NCBI RefSeq assembly: GCF_010015445.1
Contig: NC_053126.1
Location: 19,890,669-19,954,668, forward strand
Reading direction: 5' to 3'
DNA from: Perca fluviatilis
Lineage: Eukaryota > Chordata > Actinopteri > Perciformes > Percidae
Length of the DNA stretch: 64,000 bases
The notes beneath the pieces are model-generated. The model worked only from the letters and a program-made list of their open reading frames with translations. It had not been told where the DNA came from and did not search any database. The position numbers were made by a program, and so were the translations under genes. This document shows, piece by piece, positions 1 to 11,800 of this stretch (position 1 is its first letter; the number at the start of each line of letters is the position of its first letter).

Positions 1-1621
1 ACATATGGGACACGCCGGGCGTTTTGAATGTAACATGTAAAAGCGGGGCTGAACGGTGGGTGCATGCCTGAGTGGTGCAGATGGAAGGCTTTACTTCTGT
101 GTCTGATTATAGGTGTCTGTGTGAGTGTGTGTGTTTCACTGTGTCACTGAGGAGAGCAGATATTCTGCTGCTAATTACAGCCTGTGTGTTCTTGTCAGTG
201 CATCTGGCTGGCTTTCATGCAGCACTTCTGCCCAGCCCCTGCTTAACACGACCCCCGACTGCTGATGACCTTAACACCGTGCTTCAGAAGCTGCCTTGAC
301 TAATGGGCAATAAGAGATGGAGAACATCGATGAGGGGAAAGACAGAGGGGAGGATAAATACATTGCACAGAGAAAAAGATAACTGACAATACACCTCCAG
401 AGCAGTTATGTCATGCTCTCATGCACATCAACAATTCTTCTGTTATAGCTTCCTTTGTTTCTGCATCTTCTCTAACAGCTACTGTAACATACAGGCAGCC
501 ATTTCCTCTTAAGCTTGTTGACCCTTCATGTAATAGTCTAAGAATATGATTCACGGAGTGCTGAGCTCCAGGGATGGAGCACAGCTGCTTGCCTGCTCAA
601 GAACCAAGACATCCAGCGCAGCAGCCAGGACTGCCGGCTGTCCTCCAGAGTTTCCATAATGTCACCCAAACCCACTCAGTCAGGGTGCAATGGAGTGCAG
701 CACTGTGAATGAGACCATCATTATTCAAGAAGTTTAGAGCTGGAGACCATTTGCAAAGAGGAAAAGAAGAAGGGAATGCCTGGAACACAGAGGGGATTTG
801 TTCTTGTAATGCCAAAATAATCAGAGAAATTTACAATATGAGGTATGAATGCATCTATATTTCTGTAAGTGCCATTTTAGTTGTAAGCATTCATGTGTGA
901 CTATGGAGCAATTGTGTTTCGTGAGCTGTAAAATACATTTTAGCTATTGTCTAATGAAAAAAACTGTACATTTAAGGCTCTCAACAGCCCCCTTAGTGGC
1001 CGTTAAAGTAAAGCAAATACTCACTACGTTTACATTTTTCTTCTTATTTGAAGTTGAAATTTATTTATATTATGTTCAGAAGTCACTATAGTCCTCAGCT
1101 ATAAAATGTGAGGTGGTGTGTTCAATTTACAGTATAGTGACCCACAAAGACTGCACATCCACTTCACCACACGCAGCTCATGCCGCTTGATTTCTAATAT
1201 GTAAAACGTCTTTGTGGGCTCCAACCGTTTACTGTAATCCCTGGGATTATCAGGTGCCTCCTGCCAGAGAGGCTGCAGGGTCATCCCTAACCTGACGCCA
1301 GGGGGATGAGAGTCATGGAGGAGCCCGAATATTTTTTCTGCGATTTTGCTGTCAAGCTCATAAGGCCCCAGAGGACAGACTGGCACCCTCTTTGTCCAAA
1401 AATACCTTCACAGGCACTCCAGTAACTGTCTATGGAGATCGGAGATCTGGAACAAAAGCCCAAGTTTATTTCCAACCCTTGGCAGTCACAAGTCGAATAA
1501 CATTATTACAAACTGTGCACTGTGCTCAGCCACCAAATTGAAAAGGGAAACTTCCATTAAATGGCTACAGTAGGTTCTTCTCACGAACACCTGATATTCC
1601 TTCTCATGCTTAAATAAGAGT

Positions 1622-2310
1622 CTGAGGGCTAGATTTATCAAGCCGTTTGCGCCTGTTTCCAGGCGCTAATTGGTCGCAAAGACGGACGTAACCGATGCGG
1701 GCTATTTACAAACAGGGCGCACTTGGGTAAAATCGCAGATTGTCTGCCACATGAGCGAGAAGAGACAAGTTGCGCTTTCAATATGCGTTCGTGGGAGGGT
1801 CGTGGGGAAAGTGGGAGTTCCACCCAAAAAGGTGGGAGGATAAGCGCAAAGTGCCCCTAATTATATATTCCGTGGTTTTTACAAAGACTGTCAGTAAGAG
1901 CGCGCCTCTATTCTGGGGGGGGAATTCTCCGCCTCTTTAAAGCAGGTCTAAACCAGCTGCAGTCGAGTTTCCTCGTAGACCTTTATGCCGCTGGTGAAAT
2001 GGCAACAGTAATTTGAGCAAGACGAAGACATAGGCGAGGCTGAAAATATTTTTAACAGAAGAATCACACTTTGTCAGTGAACATAACATCATTTAGCGTT
2101 ACAGATCAAGCAGCCATGCAATATTAGAGTTACTGGAAGAAATCAAAGATGAAATTGAATCTCCCACTCAGCGTTCACATCCCATTCCAGCAGTTGTTAA
2201 ACTCCTCGCTACATTACAAATATTGGCATCAGGATCATTTCAAACAGTCATAGCATCAGCAGTGGGAATATCGCAGTCTGCACTCAGCCGTATCATAGCA
2301 CCAGTACCGC
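1622..2310 (+). mobile_element. Decayed PIF/Harbinger element with N-terminal transposase remnant
   Basis: The left part (about 1628-1720) has the GGGCTAGATTTATCAAGC start and paired gcgcctg / caggcgc motifs often seen at the ends of fish Harbinger elements. From about 2108 to 2308 the plus strand reads as the N-terminal part of a HARBI1-like transposase: an AILELLEEIKDEIE helix, then RSHPIPAVVKLLATL, then the helix-turn-helix-like VGISQSALSRII. A stop codon lies just upstream in this frame and homology ends near 2310, so the gene is broken and most of the transposase is gone. The right end was not found, so the element may be truncated by later events. Confidence 0.65.
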
Positions 2311-2644
2311 TTTGCTACAGCGCAATTTACGGTATAGTGGGCGGAGAAAGACGCTGATTAAGATTCATCCTCTGGGGACCACGAATGTCTGTACCATACT
2401 TTATGACAATCATCCAGTAGTTGTTGAGATATTTCAGTCTGTGGTGGACCAACCAACTGAAAGACTAGCAATGTATAGAGGAATATCACTAGCATTGGCT
2501 AAAAACAGAATCTTCACTATCAGAAAAAAATGACTTATGGGAAACAATAGCCATAAAAATGCTTTACAATATATTAATTTGTCTTCTATGACACCATAAC
2601 ATTGGCCTAATAACAGTATAAACGGCTACATAAAAACTATAAGC

Positions 2645-2835
2645 TCTTGAGCTTAGTTGATTGATTACTAAATCAATAGATAATTATTCAATAACAATTT
2701 TGGCAATCGATTAAGTCATTAATAAATTAAAAATGCCACAAATTTGCTGTTTCCCTCTTCCCAAATGTGAGGTTTTATATTATTGTTAACGGAATATATT
2801 TAGGGTTTGGACTGTTATTCAGGGAAGAAAAGAAA
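2645..2835 (+). repeat. Fish interspersed repeat (ATTAATCGATT family), copy 1
   Basis: The block has the order: AATCGATTAA-type core, short A-rich part ending in AAATGCCA, TTGCTGTTT, AATGTGAGG, TTAGGGTTTGGACTGTT. The same order recurs at 26868-27440 and, on the opposite strand, at 40190-40345. The class is not identifiable by eye. Confidence 0.5.
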
Positions 2836-4242
2836 ATTACCCAAAATAGTGGGTAAGAAGAGTTTTTCCAAATGTCTTGATTGTATGTGTTTAATTACTA
2901 GGGCACCAACAGTTACTTTGAGTTACAGTATTTCAACAAACCTTGTACCATCTTCAGTTTACTCATTACCCGAAACTGTCATGCAGCTGTTCTCCCCCAG
3001 TGCCGGGGAGTGCCTTCCAGCCTGCTATGCATCATCACAACAGGTTTCGTTTAGGCAGTTATTGCCCTGGGCTGGTTGGGCAAAGACTAGGAACAACTTC
3101 CAGGGCTTAGGCTCGGTGCATTCAGTGAACAGCAGTTGAAAGGATGTCGTCATCCTCCCTTCAGGATGCTGACGAAAATAAACAAAAGGTATATTTACTG
3201 TCTGTGGTTAAATATGCAGCTCCCTTTCCAGTGGGTTGCAACCACCTAAACACAATCTCATTCTCCAATTGCTGTTCAGAGAAAAATGAAAGAAATGTTG
3301 TTTTTAAATTATTTAACTTGAGCCTAACATGACAGCAGTGATTCCGAGAGGCCAAACAGACCAACTGCAAGAGCACAGAGCAAATAATGTTACAACCTGT
3401 GATCAGCGTGCTCACTGCTCTGTCAGACAGCCCTTTCTGTGCATCCTCTGACTCCAGTGATCTGTAAGCTTGAGGGAAAAGAGGTGCCTGTTGATTTTAT
3501 TTCTGCTCTGCGTTGTGGTTGTAGTTCACTCATTCTCTATTAAAGATGAATCAAGCGGAAAATGTTGAGGAAGAGAAAGCCCACTGAATTTGGCGGTGTT
3601 TTTACAGGCCTCTAGATGCCCTACTGGTCCAGTGCGCTGAGAATGTGGTGTTTAAAAAGCATATAGACATTAGGAATGTTGGAAAGTCATGAGAGGAGGG
3701 ACACAACCACACTGTGACTGTGAGTGAGCGCTGGTGCTGGGAGTGGTGTTACACACTTGCAGTGTCTTGTTACCGTCTCTCGAGTCAAAACAATCACACC
3801 TCTGATTGTGAAACGTCAAGACAGCTTTGTCATGAGAAATTAGGCACAAAAAACATTAAAAATGATTTTAACAGAGAAAGAATCAATATAGAAAAGAGTC
3901 TCTGAAACTCATGTGAGTGGGAATTTTATTTAAGAATCTCTTATGAGCTGACATTTTTGGATAAATAAATGTTTTTTCTGCTTTCATCACTGACTATGCA
4001 GTTTCAAGCTGTAGCCAGTTCATGAAATATTTTATATTTGTTATTGTGAACACCCAGTGTCAGACAGGTCTATTGCAGGAAAAATCCTCCACTGCACAGC
4101 AAGTGATGCGTTTCATGTTCCCAGCAGCAGCAGCAACAGAACTTTGTATGGAAATAAATAGAGGAAGAAACTGGGTGGTTACATCAAAAGACGATAGCCA
4201 ACAGTTAGCATTAGCTGATCGGTCAGAAAAACTCAGAAACTA

Positions 4243-5511
4243 CAGTACAGGCCAAAAGTTTGGACACACCTTCTCATTCAAATTGTTTCTTTATTTTCAT
4301 GACATTTTTGATAACTCTGCAAACCCTTGGTGTTCTCTCAATGAGCTTCATGAGGTAGTCACTAAGGGTGTGACGAGATCTCGTTTTACGAGATCTCGCG
4401 AGGTTAAAACGTGACGAGATTTCTCGTCGAGGTGAAAAGTTGTCTCGTGAGGCGATGTGATGTCAGCGTGATGGAGCGTGAAATTACTATTGAAGATCCC
4501 CCTGCCACTTTTAAATCATTTGTGTGGCAACATTTTGGTTTTCCTGCGGAAATAATAAACGGCGAAAGAGTGACAGACAAGACGAACACAATATGTAAAC
4601 ATTGTAAGAAAAAAATGCCGTATACCGCGGCTAACACGAGCACTATGCAAAAACACTTACAGCACCACCACAGCTCTCTACTAACTACTGCACCCGCGAC
4701 GAAAACATTAAAAGGGCAAACAACTCTAAAAGCCTTAGCATCTCTGCCACCGGTAAGTGCAAGAGCCACGGCAATAACGAGGGACATAGGCGTTTCGCAG
4801 CTGATATGAGGCCATTTTCTGTGGTGGAAAATGTCGGTTGGCGACTCCTCCACACATTTATTTTTATGTTCGATTTGTGGAAAGGAGTTAGATTTCTCAT
4901 GTGAAATTGTACAGGGCAGAAGCCAGTTGGTAGAGTTTATACAAAACATTTTGCAGTGTTTGCACGTCCTTTACTGCATATAATTCATTAAAATAGTAAA
5001 AAAAAAAGTTAAATAACATTAATCATTAATAGTTGATTTCAAAATGCACCTAAATTTTTTGCATTTTGTGATTTTTCAGTTGAATAAAAAAACAATTTTC
5101 CATTCATATATTTCATCATTGAGGATTTCTTTAAATTGTTTTTAAAAATCTCGTCTCGTCTCGTTCTCGTGAACCCAATCTCGTGATGTGTCTCGTCTCG
5201 TGGAGTAAGCGTCTCGTCACACCCCTAGTAGTCACCTGAAATGGTTTTCACTTCACAGGTGTGCTTTGTCAGGGTTAATTAGTGGAATTTTTTCCATTAA
5301 TAATAAAAAAGCAAAGGGCAGCTACTTTGAAGAATCTAAAATATAAGACATGTTTTCAGTTATTTCACACTTTTTTGTTAAGTACATAATTCCATATGTG
5401 TTCATTCATAGTTTTGATGCCTTCTGTGAAAATCGACAATGTAAATAGTCATGAAAATAAAAAGGAAACGCATTGAATGAGAAGGTGTGTCCAAACTTTT
5501 GGCCTGTACTG
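4243..5511. mobile_element. Tc1/mariner-like remnant, interrupted by an hAT element
   Basis: The left end reads CAGTACAGGCCAAAAGTTTG at 4243 and the right end is its reverse complement (5492-5511). Each end is flanked outside by TA (4241-4242 and 5512-5513), the Tc1/mariner target site. The inner right part (CTACTTTGAAGAATCTAAAATATAA near 5320) is the familiar 3' end of fish Tc1 copies. Without the inserted hAT element and its duplication only about 400 bp remain, so most of the transposase gene is missing and the copy cannot move on its own. Confidence 0.85.
4363..5227 (+). mobile_element. hAT-type deletion derivative, copy A (nested in Tc1 remnant)
   Basis: The ends are TAAGGGTGTGACGAG and the reverse complement of TAGGGGTGTGACGAG, flanked by an exact 8-bp duplication GTAGTCAC at 4355-4362 and 5228-5235. 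Short terminal inverted repeats with 8-bp duplications define the hAT superfamily. Inside, 4411-4809 encodes an N-terminal transposase fragment with a BED-type zinc finger: FKSFVWQHF, then CKHC, then HLQHHH. After about residue 120 the frame is lost: compared with copy B, about nine bases (ttttcattg region) are missing near 4797. The rest of the transposase is absent, so this is a non-autonomous internal-deletion copy. Confidence 0.88.
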
Positions 5512-8500
5512 TACATTTTCATTGACAGAACTTCCCGGGAGAAGAGTGAGGGACACGTGGTTTGAATGACAAGCAATCTCTGGGAAGTGAAGTGGGGGGG
5601 GGGGAATCCACAGCGTGAGCGATTAGTAGCAAAGATGTAAGCAAAAGAACAAAGAAACACAAGATTCCTGTGGATTGCCACTTGAAAGCACACTCCAGCA
5701 TGACTAAACAGAAAGTACGAGTTCTAGTTTTCATGTGAGAATCAGGTCAGGCATTAGAGAGTCAGCAGAGAAGGGAAACAGAAAGAGACGTGAGTGTACT
5801 GCTGCAGGAAGTTTGGGGAAACCCAGCCTGTCATGACATGGACTAAGAAACAGCACGCACACCTCTTAGCTGGGTAATAGTGTGAGGCCAAGGCTAGAGG
5901 GATCTTTCCCAGGCACTCTTACCATTTTGGGAAGAGATAAAGATTGCAATAATTCCTCAGGCTCTATAAAAAATAAAATAAAACCCTGACTGGCTGACTA
6001 CCAATGTGCCCCATGACCATCAACTGATATGGCTCTCAGACAAGTTATCACAGAGCCACACTGACATTTTGACCACTTAACAGCTTGGTTTGCTTTAAAA
6101 GTTCATTAAGATACAGATACATGCAGTGGTGAAACAGACTACGCCATCTATCACTATGTGGCTGTATGTATGAGATAGATTATAGATACAGTCATACACA
6201 GATACAATGGTTTTTCTCATTGGAATTCCAGTAAATCGCTTTCTAATTGACTTAATTCTCCAGATGGTCTGGAGCTGAATGCAGGGCAGAATACAAAACA
6301 CAGCTGAAAGTTGTCCTCTGGTTCCCAGAAGCCATTAGACCTCCCTGTTTCTGTTTAATGCTTCTTAAAATACCCATTCATTTAGAGCTGCAACATAAAC
6401 ACATACGCACACACACACACATGCACAGACATACAGATTTACACTTAGCAATAGACCTCAATTAGATAAAAATTTCACCGCAGTTCACACCCATCCTGCA
6501 AGGACTAGACCTTGTGGAAGAACTGGAATTAATGAGACCAAACTAATCAATGGTGCAACAACAAGGGCTGGGAGCATTTAAAATGGCACTGCACATCTAA
6601 CCATGCCAGAGAAATGTGAACCAGACGAGACGCAAGCTGTTTAAATAGCCATGCCTCGGATAGCGATCAATAATGCTTTGTGAACGGAGCCAGACCACAG
6701 CAGGCAGACTTCACCAGCAGTTAAAAGGGAGACAATACATTATGTGAAGAGGCTGAAAGCTTGGTGGTCAAAAAGAAAAACAGCCGTATATCTGGGTGTG
6801 ATTGGGATGTGGCTTCGGAAGAGCAAGTGGAGGATTGACTGATAGAAATGTCAGGTTGTAACTGAACTGTCCAGTGTAGTCTGTAGCCACCAAAATAGCA
6901 AAACATAGCTAAATTAATTTCTTCTCAAAAAAGCAGGTACTGGAAGCGATGTTGTGGCTGGTTTTATAATAGGTAAAGTGAGTATGAAGAAGGAAAGCTC
7001 TGTTGGCATTGCTCCTCATTTGGCACATAACTACCATGATAGGTTCCTCCATTTTGGCCTCCCTTTGGTTCCCTCAAAGGTCAGCACCGTCAAGACAGTT
7101 ATAGGCATCCCACAGAGTGAATTCACAGGTCAAGTTTATTAAAGTTTAACTCTAAGCTAAAGCAAAGTCCACTGATCACAGCGATTTCATTGAAATAAAC
7201 GATGGGATACATGCTATGTGCTTCAGAAAGTGCAAGCCAATTATTTTTCTTCCTGAGAGAAAATATGAACATCTGTGTTTGCTGTGAATCAGTGAATAAT
7301 GGCATATCACACAAGGACCTCCAAAGGCACACAGAAACACACATGCTTACCAAACACAAACACACACACATATACATTTGCCCTGTGGGTTGGGTGACGT
7401 CATGTTTGTTGTGGGGTGGGCGGCTCCTGGCTGAAGATTAAAGACGACCACTGCCAAAGGTGGTTTAGGGTTTTAAAGATGGACAGAACAACATTCCCAC
7501 TACATCATTAGGCACTTAACAGCTCAGAGATAAGGAACTCTTTAAGTTGTGGCCCCAGGCCCCAGAGGACCCCGACCTCTGACTGACAGGCTCAAGTAGA
7601 TTTACTCCCAGGGTCGACACGAGGTCCAATGAAAAACAACATTCTCTCATTGACTGACCATGTAACCTAAAATAGAAACTCCCATCATGTCTCCCAGAAC
7701 ATAGTTTTAGGTTTGGGAATGTTTATGATAAAAGAAGGAATTCCCCCTGGGAAGATCCCATAGTCATATAGTCATAGTCCTGTGACTGCCCAGCCATGTC
7801 ACTGGTCAGAAAGCTGACAAGAGCCAAGAGTCTGGGATGATGAGATGCAGATCTCAGGGTAGCTCAGAGCAGTTAATCCACCAACTCTAAACAAGACTGG
7901 GATGAAAGTAGACCATGGCTTTCTGTGCAGGAGTCTCATGCTACTGGCTAACTACTTCCCCAGCAAGAAGCATATGACAAGACAAAGTAAGCATGCTTTG
8001 TTATTTGAGAAAGTCCCCTTCTGATTGCAACACTGCTGACACAAATTCCTTTCTGTGGAACAACAGTGTTTGACACTGACGTCACCAGTAGTTGTTATTC
8101 TGAGCATATGAGCGTGTTTAACTTTGACATTTTTAATGCCTTGAGACTTTTATATAGGGTGGAAAAAGCTCCCGAAACAACATTAATAAAATCACAAGTC
8201 ACTAAAACTTTCAGTTGAAACCTTGATGAATGAATCGGAAAAAGAAACTTGATGAATGTATTTCTTTCAGGGTTAAGGGTGGTAAGATGTGGTGGCCAGC
8301 TGTGTAAACTCTGGAAACATTACTTTCTTTAAATTAATGATTCTTTAACAAATGTGTAAAGGAATTAAAAAAATGTGGCAAAGGAGGAAACTTAATCAAA
8401 CCAGTAGACAATATATATCATACCTGTCTGATATGTCAGCAAAACATCAGTCTAACTCTGATGTAAACACCTAAACACTTGGGAAAGTTACCGGTCCCTT

Positions 8501-8912
8501 CAGGCCCATCCTGTCTCAATTATCCGCGCCCTTTCTCCCCCGACAGTCGCCTGACCCTGGCCAGAGCATGGGAAGAGCCAGCCACACACAGTGGACGGCA
8601 CAGGAAGGAATGCAAACACAAGGCACCAAGAGACATGGCTGGCACCAAAGTTTCTAGCAAAGACAACAATCATAAATAGCAAATGCACCAAGCTAAAAAA
8701 AGAGAAAAGTATCTATAAACAAAAGACATCCATCTGAAGTTGGCAAGGTTAAAGCAATTTGTCAAAGAGATGACTGCTGGAAAAGTTGGAGAGGGGAATT
8801 GGAACCAGTCCTCCCACAGTCGCAGCCATGGACAGGCACCATGGCAGGGCTGGGAGTGGATTGATGTCAGCCTTTAAGAGACGGTGCAGACAGAGATATG
8901 AAATTGTCTTAC

Positions 8913-9000
8913 CTGACGTGTCCCACATATTCAGCTCAATCCGGTGCTTGTCTATCTCAAAACTGGCTGTGTAGTTTTCAAACACCGTGGGCACGTAGCT
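8913..9000 (-). other. rnd2: rnd2 coding exon 2
   Basis: On the minus strand the acceptor ttttcag precedes AGC TAC GTG CCC ACG and the donor gtaaga follows the first base of a split glycine codon at 8913. The exon holds the switch I effector loop and the WDTSG part of switch II. Confidence 0.93.
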
Positions 9001-9644
9001 CTGAAAATAAGAGATTTATTTTAGTTATCTAATTAAGATGGACAAGATAGGCATGTTTACACAGCCACAGATTCAGAAGAGTAGACTAGTGGGAAAATCC
9101 TATTTGAAATGATGCAGCAGACAAATAAAATAATGGCAGACCCATTTCACAGGAAAGCTTGGACTGGAATCCCTTTGGGGATATTTTAGACATACAGTAC
9201 AGTGATATTATAGGAGATGGAGACAACGCCTTAAAGTTTTATGGGCAGTATTGCAGACACAATAAAAGACAATTTAGACATTACAGGAGTATCACAGTGA
9301 TTTTACAGGCATTCTTTACAGTTCCCTCTCCAGCAGCGCTTCCCCTCTGTCTTTATTTCACATTTCTGTTTTTGGCAGGTGGATCTAACCTGCTGAACAA
9401 GTGCTGAAGTTGAACCGTTCAGTAAGGAACTGTTCAGCATTGCATTTTAATGACATTTTAATGCTCACTCATTCACAAACTCCTGATCTCATTTATCTTC
9501 AAATTATTAAAAGACTTAAGTTCAGACTTCTGATAGACCTACCTCTGGATAGCAGTCCTTGGCAAAAACGTGCAGGAGTGCCGTTTTCCCACATTGCGTG
9601 TCCCCAACCACCACAATCTTACAGCGGCTGCCTAGACTGTCCAT
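8913..9644 (-). CDS. rnd2: Rho family GTPase Rnd2, first two coding exons (partial)
   Basis: RND proteins are Rho-family GTPases that bind GTP but barely hydrolyse it and act on actin and neuronal migration. Coding exon 1 is 9644-9543 (34 codons, ends in donor gtaggt). Coding exon 2 is 9000-8913 (29 codons plus one base, acceptor ttttcag, donor gtaaga). The join gives 64 residues: P-loop GDTQCGKT at 14-21, switch [10 protein letters not shown] at 36-44, and WDTSG at 60-64. Rho GTPases have GDGACGKT and DTAGQ at these places, and the changes seen are the RND type. [11 protein letters not shown] fits RND2 better than RND3 (RIELSLWDTSG), and RND2 is the neighbour of VAT1 in mammals. The next exon (SPYYDNVRP region) is not visible in 1-8912, so the gene continues beyond the left edge. 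The start chosen is the ATG giving the usual short RND2 N-terminus; an in-frame upstream ATG at 9728 is less likely. Confidence 0.93.
9001..9542 (-). other. rnd2 intron 1
   Basis: A 542-bp intron in phase 0 lies between the two recognised rnd2 exons. I see no further gene, RNA or mobile element in it. Confidence 0.85.
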
Positions 9645-9900
9645 GGTTTGTCCGTCAGAGGTGTGTTGTTGACGCGGGGATGGATTGCATCCAGCATCCA
9701 GCATAGGAGACGCAGCGGAAAAGAACACGGGAAAGAAAAATGAGCAAATACATGCACCGAGCCGGTGCGCGTTATCCAGCTCCTTCTGTCCAATACGCGC
9801 AGCTCCCTGGTCCCGCTGACAGACTCTGTCTGGTCGGCGCGCACAACCCTCCCTGGGAACTCTGTAGTTTGATTACTGGCCACGCCTTCCTAATATTCAC
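9645..9900 (-). promoter_or_regulatory. Candidate rnd2 5' UTR and promoter (CpG-containing)
   Basis: The sequence upstream of the rnd2 ATG is richer in CpG than its surroundings (for example ccgagccggtgcgcg near 9757 and acgcgc near 9795). It contains a CCAAT motif at 9790-9794 read on the plus strand, which is ATTGG in the gene's direction. No TATA box is evident. The promoter role is inferred from position and composition; the start of transcription is not visible. Confidence 0.4.
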
Positions 9901-10151
9901 GTCTGAGTCACATCACTCAACTGTAATAGGCTGCTCTAATGGGAAATAAAAGGTCTGTGGGACAAATAGTTCGAGTGACCTTATCCTGTTTGTTTTTGCC
10001 TTCTTGGTCTTTCTAATATCTCAATGATTATACTAAAGAGACTCAAATAGTCTTTTTTATTATACATCTGTGGGACAGAATAAAGTCCATGCATGTATTG
10101 TGACGCTATAAAAAGTCATGAAAAGAACCACAGGCATTTCATCATTTTTAA

Positions 10152-10561
10152 AGGTGCCCTGCCATACAAAACCGTTTTTACTTGCATTTTTTTGAAATAT
10201 GTTAGGTCCATTTGTGTTTGTGTTATGTTGTGAATGTGAAAATGAACTGCTACCTCCTTTGTCAGCTCTAGCCACTGATAAGAAATAAGCAGAGAAATCA
10301 GGCCAATTACAAAACCTGGTCAGTCTGACATCATATTGCCTGAGCTTATTACTATTCATTAGCTTGCCCAGTTGGGCTGGGTAAAGGATTCTGACAGCCA
10401 GGCTCTCATTGGCTAGCTGTTAGCCAATCAGATTCAAACAGCTTAGCTTGTTGAATATTAATGTAGGCTTTCTATACCACGCTAGAACGGCTTGTTACAG
10501 AGTCCATGGTAGAACTTCAGACATTACCACAAAGTAATGAAATACGTGTGGCAGGGCACCT
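10152..10561. mobile_element. MITE 1 with TTAA duplication (AGGTGCCCTGCCA termini)
   Basis: The left end is AGGTGCCCTGCCATAC and the right end, read in reverse, AGGTGCCCTGCCACAC. Both are directly flanked by TTAA (10148-10151, 10562-10565). The element is 410 bp with no coding capacity. A TTAA site suggests the piggyBac superfamily, which is inference from the target site only. Confidence 0.75.
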
Positions 10562-11697
10562 TTAACTTCTTTTTGGCAGCTATATTCCTATAAAAAGCTT
10601 GTCAGTGGTTGAACCCAGAGAGATAGGCTAACAGGACATTCTTAAACTGATATTTTATAATTTCCTGTAACATCTTTTAATCCCACTTGTTGGCCAACAT
10701 TAACTGGGTGTATCTGCATTTACATCCTATGGTTTGCTGTAACATTTGTATTTGTGTAATTTCTGTAGACCACAAAAACAAACAACTCAGTAATGCACTC
10801 CGGAAGCCTTGTAGGCTACTGAAACCAGTTACTGAAGTGTAGATTACTTGGCCAAATGGGTGGCTTCAGCTCTGATTTATTCGCTAAAGAGATACTACAG
10901 TGATTAAGTCACACCTCTTAGAAATCAGGCTGTAACGTAATAATTTATTCACTGTAGTCGTGGATGCTGCGATAGATTGCTCTGCAGTAAGAATGATATT
11001 AAGGAATTTGATGAAAACCATTTAAATGCAGTGTGTCCTCCTTAAAGTAGCAAAATAAAACTCTTAATATGCTAGAACTAGGCTTTTAATATTAATGATA
11101 GAAGACGGGGTTTTAAGTGAAAGCATGTTTGTATTTTATTTTTTTACTATATAGCATAATGATCACTGAATAAAGACCTATTTTTCCTCCTCACTGCTCG
11201 GAAAGCATCATGAATAATCTGCACAGTATACACTTGATTTAGTGCCGCATGTCCTCTTAATGGAGATACAATAAATGCAGCGTACATAGATAAAATAGTC
11301 CATCAAATTAAGTAGTTAGAGGTGACTGGGCTGCCTTTATGGGTCTCATCGCCTTGCATTTAGTTGATGTTCCTTGTAAGTGCTCCGCTGAGGAGTTATT
11401 GGTTTTGTGAATGAGATAATTAAATGATGCGGCACCACGTGCCAGGGCCAGGACAGGTCAGCACAACAGTCTATGGTCAGCACTGTTGAGTCATTGTTTT
11501 CTCCCCTGAAGACCGACACTGCCGCCTTGTGGACATAAATGGCAATACCTCATATGGAAAACAAAAACAGCCAATGCACAAAAAGCAGAACTATATCACA
11601 ATACAATACAACAGACCTGCAAACTTTTTACATTACTTGTTCTCTTCACATTATGTTTGTAGTTATGGTTTGTTGTATTGTTGGGTGTGTCCCTCTT

Positions 11698-11800
11698 TCA
11701 GTGGTGGAAAAAGGACTCCTTTACACAACAATGTAAAAAATACTCTATTACAAGTATTGCATTCAAACCTGTACCTTAGTGAAGTAGGCATATAATTAGC
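11698..11800. repeat. Fragment of AAGTA-rich fish repeat
   Basis: The order CAGTGGTGGAAA, aaaatactctattacaagta, attgcattcaaacctgtacc resembles the fuller copy at 23226-23724 in direct or reversed order. It is a short remnant with no terminal structure left. Confidence 0.4.

Larger units (their letters stand above)
1..8912 (-). other. rnd2 intron 2 (open at the left edge), repeat-bearing
   Basis: This stretch lies downstream of the rnd2 donor at 8912 and holds no exon I can recognise on either strand. It contains a decayed Harbinger element (about 1.62-2.31 kb), a fish interspersed repeat (2.64-2.84 kb), a Tc1-like remnant with a nested hAT element (4.24-5.51 kb) and short CA runs (6405-6421, 7359-7375). 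The remaining sequence shows no supported gene. Confidence 0.6.

Noticed and set aside
4750..4760. GGTAAGT inside the hAT coding frame as a splice donor
   Set aside because: In copy B the frame reads straight through this site into a normal hAT continuation, so an intron is not needed.
4404..4949. 181-codon minus-strand frame opposite the hAT BED finger
   Set aside because: It is the antisense shadow of the transposase fragment; the plus strand has the BED motif CKHC...HLQHHH.
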